DNA from: Buttiauxella warmboldiae
Lineage (GTDB): Bacteria > Pseudomonadota > Gammaproteobacteria > Enterobacterales > Enterobacteriaceae
DNA: 43,874 bases
Reading direction: 5' to 3'
NCBI RefSeq assembly: GCF_003818135.1
Contig: NZ_RPOH01000013.1
Span: 1-43,874, forward strand
The translations under genes were made by a program, and so were the position numbers. Below are positions 38,663 through 43,874 of the stretch, one piece after another (the first letter of the stretch is position 1; each line of letters opens with the position of its first letter). A model generated the notes under the pieces. The model worked only from the letters and a program-made list of their open reading frames with translations. It was not told where the DNA came from and searched no databases.

Positions 38663-38769
38663 CATTGCTTAACCCGCAAACAAACCCACAAATCCCCCCG
38701 TTTTCCTCCCATTAGCGCTTCCCCTCTCTGGCATGCTGGGCTGGTAATTGTGGCCACGGGATTGTTGCA

Positions 38770-39921
38770 GTGTCAGAAGAGAGCGACGAGGAAAAAACAG
38801 AAGCCCCCACACCCCACCGCCTTGAAAAAGCGCGCGCAGATGGGCAGATCCCCCGATCCCGTGAATTGACCTCGCTGCTGATGTTACTGGTAGGGCTCAG
38901 CATTATCTGGCTGGGCGGCGAACCGCTGGCGCGGCAGCTGGCCGCCATGTTGTCCTCCGGGCTGCATTTTGACCACCGCATCATTAACGATCCCAACCTT
39001 ATCGTTAACCAAATCAGCCAGCTGATAAAACAGGCCGTCTGGGCGCTGCTGCCGCTAATTTTTGGGCTGGTGGTGGTGGCGATTGCCGCGCCGATGCTGC
39101 TGGGCGGCCTGCTGTTTAGCGGCAAATCGATGCAGTTTAAGTTCAGCAAACTGAATCCGATTTCCGGGCTGGGGCGGATGTTCTCAGCCCAGGCGGGAGC
39201 CGAACTGCTGAAAGCTTTTCTGAAAGCCATTCTGGTTGGCAGCGTCACGGCCTGGTACTTGCTCCGTAGCTGGCCGGAGATGATGCGCCTGATGAGCGAG
39301 CCGCCGCTGGCGGCACTGGGACACGCGCTGAACATGGTCGCGGTATGCGGCCTGCTGATAGTCCTGGGACTGACGCCGATGGTCGGCTTTGACGTATTTT
39401 TCCAGATTTTCAGCAACCTGAAGAAACTGCGCATGAGCCGTCAGGACATTCGCGACGAGTTCAGGCAGCAGGAAGGTGATCCGCACGTCAAAGGGCGTAT
39501 TCGCCAGCAGCAGCGCGCCGCCGCCCGCCGCCGCATGATGACGGATGTACCAAAAGCCGATGTGATTGTGACAAACCCGACGCACTACTCGGTCGCATTA
39601 CAGTACGACGAAAATAAAATGAGCGCGCCGAAAGTGCTGGCGAAAGGAGCAGGCCTTGTGGCACTGCGCATTCGTGAAATTGGCCATGAACACCGTATTC
39701 CAATGCTCGAAGCTCCGCCGCTGGCGCGGGCGCTATATCGCCATGCTGAAATCGGGCAGCAAATTCCCGGGCAGCTGTACTCCGCGGTGGCCGAAGTGCT
39801 GGCATGGGTATGGCAGCTGCGGCGCTGGCGCATAGCGGGGGGCTTAATCCCGAAAAAACCTGAAAATCTTCCCGTGCCTGAGGCGCTGGACTTTGCAAAC
39901 GAGAAGGACTCCGATGGCTAA
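38770..39921 (+). CDS. flhB: Flagellar export switch protein FlhB
   Basis: A 383-aa export-gate component (E. coli 382) with four spans and a cytoplasmic domain. The autocleavage motif NPTH is at residues 269-272, the same place as in Salmonella, within TNPTHYSVALQYD. It switches export from rod/hook to filament substrates with FliK. The start is GTG 38770, as in E. coli; the ribosome site is weak. It overlaps flhA by eight bases. Confidence 0.97.
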   Translation: MSEESDEEKTEAPTPHRLEKARADGQIPRSRELTSLLMLLVGLSIIWLGGEPLARQLAAMLSSGLHFDHRIINDPNLIVNQISQLIKQAVWALLPLIFGLVVVAIAAPMLLGGLLFSGKSMQFKFSKLNPISGLGRMFSAQAGAELLKAFLKAILVGSVTAWYLLRSWPEMMRLMSEPPLAALGHALNMVAVCGLLIVLGLTPMVGFDVFFQIFSNLKKLRMSRQDIRDEFRQQEGDPHVKGRIRQQQRAAARRRMMTDVPKADVIVTNPTHYSVALQYDENKMSAPKVLAKGAGLVALRIREIGHEHRIPMLEAPPLARALYRHAEIGQQIPGQLYSAVAEVLAWVWQLRRWRIAGGLIPKKPENLPVPEALDFANEKDSDG

Positions 39922-41995
39922 CCTGTTGGCGCAGCTGCGCCTGCCGAGCACCATGAAATCCGGACAATGGCAGATCCTTGCCGGCCCGGTGCTAATCTTG
40001 CTGATTTTGTCGATGATGGTGCTGCCGCTGCCGGCGTTCGTGCTGGATTTGCTGTTCACCTTTAATATCGCGCTGTCGATCATGGTGCTGCTGGTGGCGA
40101 TGTTCACCCAGCGCACGCTTGAGTTTGCCGCCTTCCCAACGATTTTGCTGTTTACCACATTGCTGCGGCTGGCGCTCAACGTGGCTTCAACGCGTATTAT
40201 TTTAATGGAAGGCCACACCGGCGGGGCGGCGGCGGGTAAGGTGGTGGAGGCTTTTGGCCACTTCCTCGTGGGCGGCAACTTTGCTATCGGCATCGTGGTG
40301 TTCATCATCCTCGTGATTATCAACTTTATGGTTATCACTAAAGGTGCCGGGCGTATTGCCGAGGTGGGCGCGCGTTTCGTGCTCGATGGGATGCCGGGCA
40401 AACAGATGGCGATCGACGCCGATCTTAACGCCGGGTTGATCGGTGAAGAAGAGGCGAAAAAACGCCGTTCCGAAGTGACCCAGGAAGCCGATTTTTATGG
40501 TTCGATGGACGGGGCCAGTAAATTCGTGCGTGGTGATGCCGTCGCCGGGTTGATGATCATGGTGATAAACGTGGTCGGCGGCCTGCTGGTGGGGGTTCTG
40601 CAACACGGTATGCCGGTAGGCGCGGCGGCAGAAAGCTACACTCTGTTGACCATCGGTGACGGGCTGGTCGCACAGATCCCGGCGCTGGTAATCTCGACGG
40701 CGGCGGGCGTTATCGTCACCCGCGTGGCTACCGATCAGGATGTCGGCGAACAGATGGTGACCCAGCTGTTCAATAACCCACGCGTCATGCTGCTGAGCGC
40801 CGGGGTGCTCGGCCTGCTGGGCATGGTGCCGGGAATGCCGAACTTTGTCTTCCTGCTGTTTACCGCGGCACTGCTGGCGCTTGCCTGGTGGATGCGTGGC
40901 CGCGAAATGGCTTCCCCGGCGACGCCTGCGGCAGCGGTCAAGCCGCAGGAAAACCCACAGGCGGTTGAAGCCACCTGGAATGACGTGCAGCTTGAAGATT
41001 CACTCGGCATGGAAGTGGGCTATCGCCTGATCCCGATGGTGGATTTCCAGCAGGACGGCGAGCTGTTAGGGCGGATCCGCAGCATCCGTAAAAAATTCGC
41101 TCAGGATATGGGATTTTTACCGCCGGTGGTGCATATCCGCGACAACATGGATCTGCCGCCTGCGCGCTACCGCATCCTGATGAAAGGGGTTGAGATTGGC
41201 AGCGGCGACGCTTATCCGGGGCGCTGGCTTGCTATCAACCCAGGTACAGCCGCAGGCACTCTTCCCGGCGAAACTACGACTGACCCGGCGTTTGGCCTTG
41301 CCGCCACCTGGATTGAAAGCGCGCTCAAAGAGCAGGCGCAGATCCAGGGCTTTACCGTGGTGGAGGCCAGCACCGTGGTTGCCACGCATCTGAACCATCT
41401 GATTGGGCAGTTTGCGCCAGAACTGTTTGGCCGCCAGGAGGCGCAGCAGCTGCTCGACCGCGTCACCCAGGAGATGCCGAAGCTGACGGAAGACCTGGTG
41501 CCGGGCGTGGTGACGCTCACCACGCTGCACAAAGTGCTGCAAAACCTGCTGGCCGAGAAAGTGCCGATTCGCGATATGCGCACCATTCTGGAAACGCTGG
41601 CAGAACACGCGCCCGTCCAGAGCGATCCCCATGAGTTAACGGCGGTGGTACGTGTGGCATTGGGGCGGGCAATTACCCAGCAGTGGTTCCCCGGCAACGG
41701 TGAAGTACAGGTGATAGGCCTGGATGCGGCGCTGGAGCGCTTGTTATTGCAGGCGCTGCAGGGGGGCGGTGGGCTTGAACCCGGACTGGCCGATCGTTTG
41801 CTGGAGCAGGCCCAGGAAGCGCTGAAACGCCAGGAAATGCTGAGCGCGCCGCCGGTGTTGCTGGTTAATCACGCCTTGCGTCCGCTGCTGGCGCGTTTTC
41901 TGCGCCGCAGCCTGCCGCAGCTCATGGTGCTGTCAAACCTTGAGCTTTCTGAAAACCGCAATATCCGCATGACTGCGACCATTGGAGCGAAATAA
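39914..41995 (+). CDS. flhA: Flagellar export gate protein FlhA
   Basis: A 693-aa export-gate protein (E. coli 692), with eight spans in the first half and a large cytoplasmic domain that docks chaperone-substrate complexes. The highly conserved loop VLDGMPGKQMAIDADLNAG near residues 157-175 and GSMDGASKFVRGDA follow. ATG 39914 has AAGGA upstream and overlaps the end of flhB; the open frame to 39893 is rejected. Its stop TAA shares one base with the flhE ATG. Confidence 0.98.
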   Translation: MANLLAQLRLPSTMKSGQWQILAGPVLILLILSMMVLPLPAFVLDLLFTFNIALSIMVLLVAMFTQRTLEFAAFPTILLFTTLLRLALNVASTRIILMEGHTGGAAAGKVVEAFGHFLVGGNFAIGIVVFIILVIINFMVITKGAGRIAEVGARFVLDGMPGKQMAIDADLNAGLIGEEEAKKRRSEVTQEADFYGSMDGASKFVRGDAVAGLMIMVINVVGGLLVGVLQHGMPVGAAAESYTLLTIGDGLVAQIPALVISTAAGVIVTRVATDQDVGEQMVTQLFNNPRVMLLSAGVLGLLGMVPGMPNFVFLLFTAALLALAWWMRGREMASPATPAAAVKPQENPQAVEATWNDVQLEDSLGMEVGYRLIPMVDFQQDGELLGRIRSIRKKFAQDMGFLPPVVHIRDNMDLPPARYRILMKGVEIGSGDAYPGRWLAINPGTAAGTLPGETTTDPAFGLAATWIESALKEQAQIQGFTVVEASTVVATHLNHLIGQFAPELFGRQEAQQLLDRVTQEMPKLTEDLVPGVVTLTTLHKVLQNLLAEKVPIRDMRTILETLAEHAPVQSDPHELTAVVRVALGRAITQQWFPGNGEVQVIGLDAALERLLLQALQGGGGLEPGLADRLLEQAQEALKRQEMLSAPPVLLVNHALRPLLARFLRRSLPQLMVLSNLELSENRNIRMTATIGAK

Positions 41996-42387
41996 TGAAC
42001 CGCCTGTTCATTGTGCTGCTGTTTCCTTTTATCACGCACGCCAGCGCCGAGGGCGCATGGCAGGCGAGCGGCGTGGGGGCGACGCTTAGCCACCGGGGGC
42101 TTGCGGCCTCATCCCGCCCCCTGGCGCCCGCCCAGCCGGTTAGCGGCGTAATGACGATGGTCGCCTGGCGCTATGAGCTGACCGGGCCAACGCCCGCGGG
42201 CTTAAATGTCCGGTTGTGTTCGGTCACGCGCTGCGTTGAGATCGAAGGGCAGAGCGGTACTACGCGTGGGTTAACTAACGTGGCGGCAAACGAGCCGCTG
42301 CGATTCGTCTGGCAAGTGCCCGGCGGCGGTAGACTTTTCCCGCCGCTTAAAGTACGCAGTAACCAGGTCATCGTGAATTATCACTGA
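41995..42387 (+). CDS. flhE: Flagellar protein FlhE
   Basis: A 130-aa periplasmic protein (E. coli 130) with a signal peptide (LFIVLLFPFITHASA, cut near residue 18). Conserved parts are EGAWQASG near 19-26, QPVSGVMTMVAWRYELTGPT and FVWQVPGGGRL, with a Cys pair (LCSVTRC). In enteric bacteria it limits proton leakage through the export gate. It is last in flhBAE, followed by a terminator. Confidence 0.96.
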   Translation: MNRLFIVLLFPFITHASAEGAWQASGVGATLSHRGLAASSRPLAPAQPVSGVMTMVAWRYELTGPTPAGLNVRLCSVTRCVEIEGQSGTTRGLTNVAANEPLRFVWQVPGGGRLFPPLKVRSNQVIVNYH

Positions 42388-42394
42388 GCATCAG

Positions 42395-42418
42395 GGCCGC
42401 ACCTGCGTTGCGGCCTTT
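42395..42418 (+). terminator. Terminator of flhBAE
   Basis: GGCCGCA (42395-42401) and TGCGGCC (42409-42415) form a perfect 7-bp stem with loop CCTGCGT, followed by TTTCCCC. It is moderate in strength but well placed, eight bases after the flhE stop. Confidence 0.7.
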
Positions 42419-42450
42419 CCCCTGTTCGATCTCATTTCTAGCCCTATCTT

Positions 42451-42479
42451 TTGATAAAAACAAACCATTGTTTTATAAA
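42451..42479 (+). promoter_or_regulatory. Sigma-70 promoter for the GH105 gene
   Basis: TTGATA (42451-42456), a 17-base spacer and TATAAA (42474-42479) match the consensus at five of six positions each with ideal spacing. Transcription would start near 42486, giving a leader of about 205 bases before ATG 42692. Confidence 0.55.
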
Positions 42480-42480
42480 T

Positions 42481-42691
42481 TGGTGAGGCCGGTATCCTGA
42501 CTCTTTGCAATTTTGCCAGTATTATCAAAGCCGTGGCAAAAACGAAAAGGTATCTCTTCCCCCGTCCTTCTACCTTAGCAGGATAAGATTTTCGCAGACC
42601 TGCGGGCATAAGCCGGAACGTGCACGATCCAGTGACAAAAGCAACGGAGTCTGGCGGCAATGAATTCGAAGACATCACAGAGGTTAAGTTA
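42481..42691. other. Structured leader region before the GH105 gene; antisense side resembles a cobalamin riboswitch
   Basis: No gene is seen here. TTTGCCA and TGGCAAA (about 42511-42540) form a hairpin on either strand. On the minus strand, three elements occur in the order and rough spacing of a cobalamin aptamer: GTTCCGG...GCCCGCA near 42600-42620, GGGGGAAG near 42556-42563, and GTCAGGATACCGGCC near 42486-42501. A convincing 5' closing stem is missing, and no minus-strand gene follows, so this may be a decayed or coincidental element. Confidence 0.25.
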
Positions 42692-43831
42692 ATGATTATT
42701 TATCCTGTCAAACACAGCCCTTTACTGCGCCAGCCGCAGCATTTTATCGCCCGGGATGAGCTGAAAACCCTGATCCACAAGGTGACGGATAATCTGATTA
42801 ATATTAAGGATGAAACGGGCCAGTTCCTGCTGCGGCTGGATGACGGGCGAGTCATTGACACCAAAGGTTGGGCCGGCTGGGAGTGGACGCACGGCGTCGG
42901 TTTGTACGGTATGTATCAATATTATCGCCAGACCGGCGATGAGAAGATGCGTGAGATTATCGATAGCTGGTTTGCGGATCGCTTTGCCGAAGGGGCAACC
43001 ACCAAAAACGTCAATACCATGGCGCCGTTCCTGACGCTGGCCTACCGCTTTGAGGAAACGCGCGACCCATCGTACTTACCCTGGCTTGAAAGCTGGGCGG
43101 AGTGGGCGATGTATGAGATGCCGCGCACCGAACACGGCGGCATGCAGCACATTACGCTGGCAGAAGAGAACCATCAGCAGATGTGGGACGACACGCTGAT
43201 GATGACGGTGTTGCCGCTGGCGAAAATCGGCAAACTATTGAATCGCCCGGAATATGTAGAGGAAGCAACTTATCAGTTCCTGCTGCATGTACAGAATCTG
43301 ATGGACCGGGAAACCGGGCTGTGGTTCCACGGCTGGAATTATGAAGGCAATCATAACTTTGCGCAGGCGCGTTGGGCGCGTGGTAACAGCTGGCTGACGA
43401 TGGTTATTCCTGATTTCCTCGAGCTGGTGGATTTACCCGAAAATAATGCGGTGCGCCGTTACCTGGTGCAGGTGCTGGAAAGCCAGGTCGCTGCGCTGGC
43501 GAAATGCCAGGATGACAGCGGTTTGTGGCACACTTTGCTGGATGATCCCCATTCTTATCTTGAAGCGTCGGCCACCGCCGGTTTTGCTTACGGCATTCTG
43601 AAAGGCATCCGTAAACGCTACATCGGCAAGCAATACGCTGAAGTGGCTGAGAAGGCGATGAAGGGGGTTGTGAAAAATATCTCCCCTGAGGGCGAGCTGT
43701 TGCAGGTGTCATTCGGTACGGGGATGGGCAGTAATCTGGAGTTTTATCGCCAGATCCCGCTAACGTCGATGCCGTACGGTCAGGCGATGGCCATTCTGTG
43801 CCTGGGTGAGTATTTACGTATTTATCTCTAA
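42692..43831 (+). CDS. GH105 unsaturated rhamnogalacturonyl/uronyl hydrolase
   Basis: A 379-aa alpha/alpha-barrel enzyme, the usual length of the YteR/YesR/RhiN family, which removes a 4,5-unsaturated uronate from lyase products. Family marks are GWAGWEWTHGVGLYGMY near residues 59-75, MWDDTLMMTVLPLA near 164-177 with the likely catalytic Asp166 or 167, WFHGWNYEG near 211-219, ARWARGNSW near 226-234, and DPHSYLEASATAGFAYGI near the end. There is no signal peptide. ATG 42692 has AGAGG upstream at about nine bases; a longer frame to 42620 adds 24 unconserved residues. It is a single gene after flhE, distant from the other uronide genes, but complements GH88. Rhamnogalacturonan is the classical substrate source; other polyuronides are possible. 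Confidence 0.9.
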   Translation: MIIYPVKHSPLLRQPQHFIARDELKTLIHKVTDNLINIKDETGQFLLRLDDGRVIDTKGWAGWEWTHGVGLYGMYQYYRQTGDEKMREIIDSWFADRFAEGATTKNVNTMAPFLTLAYRFEETRDPSYLPWLESWAEWAMYEMPRTEHGGMQHITLAEENHQQMWDDTLMMTVLPLAKIGKLLNRPEYVEEATYQFLLHVQNLMDRETGLWFHGWNYEGNHNFAQARWARGNSWLTMVIPDFLELVDLPENNAVRRYLVQVLESQVAALAKCQDDSGLWHTLLDDPHSYLEASATAGFAYGILKGIRKRYIGKQYAEVAEKAMKGVVKNISPEGELLQVSFGTGMGSNLEFYRQIPLTSMPYGQAMAILCLGEYLRIYL

Positions 43832-43874
43832 GCACATTTTCATCACAAAAGGCTAGGAAAAAGCGTGGTTTTTC

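Noticed and set aside
42620-42691. 24-residue N-terminal extension of the GH105 protein
   Set aside because: It is polar, unlike the family, and falls in the leader; ATG 42692 has its own ribosome site.

Overview
The window looks like the chromosome of an Enterobacteriaceae member related to Escherichia, Kluyvera, Enterobacter or Buttiauxella; the genus cannot be fixed by eye. The backbone, read left to right, is yecJ - ftnB - araFGH - otsBA - uspC - flhDC - motAB-cheAW - tar-tap-cheRBYZ - flhBAE. This is the E. coli K-12 order, and most proteins are recognisable at near full length (FlhC, MotA, CheY, CheZ and FlhA are almost unchanged). No tRNA, rRNA, CRISPR array, insertion sequence or phage gene was seen.

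Accessory genes sit at the joints of this backbone. (1) 554-11203, between yecJ and ftnB, holds a polyuronide-degradation locus. A leftward arm has a secreted alginate-lyase-fold enzyme, a cytoplasmic heparinase II/III-fold lyase and a Dcu-family dicarboxylate carrier. A divergent rightward arm has a complete oligosaccharide ABC importer (binding protein, two permeases, ATPase) and a second, signal-less paralogue of the secreted lyase. (2) 12063-15920, between ftnB and araF, holds an AraC-type regulator divergent from an 88-aa unknown protein, a LacY-type symporter and a GH88 unsaturated glucuronyl hydrolase. (3) A SdaC-like serine carrier lies between araH and otsB. (4) A glutamate/aspartate-type symporter lies between cheW and tar. 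(5) A GH105 unsaturated uronyl hydrolase follows flhE.

The likely joint function of 1, 2 and 5 is as follows. The secreted lyase cuts a uronic-acid polymer in the periplasm. The ABC importer and the LacY-type symporter take up unsaturated oligomers. The cytoplasmic lyases shorten them, and the GH88 and GH105 enzymes remove the terminal unsaturated uronate, which would enter the Kdu/Kdg route encoded elsewhere. The polymer cannot be named from sequence; a glucuronan-, alginate- or glycosaminoglycan-like chain is plausible.

The motility half carries textbook regulation: a perfect CRP palindrome upstream of flhD, a sigma-28 promoter inside the end of flhC for motAB-cheAW, and another sigma-28 promoter before tar. 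Between otsA and flhD, uspC is a pseudogene with a nonsense codon and a frameshift. Other notable points are paired REP elements after both ABC binding-protein genes, AraC half-sites before araF, a possible 56-aa ORF under those sites, a strong terminator inside the motA leader, and an antisense cobalamin-riboswitch-like segment before the GH105 gene.
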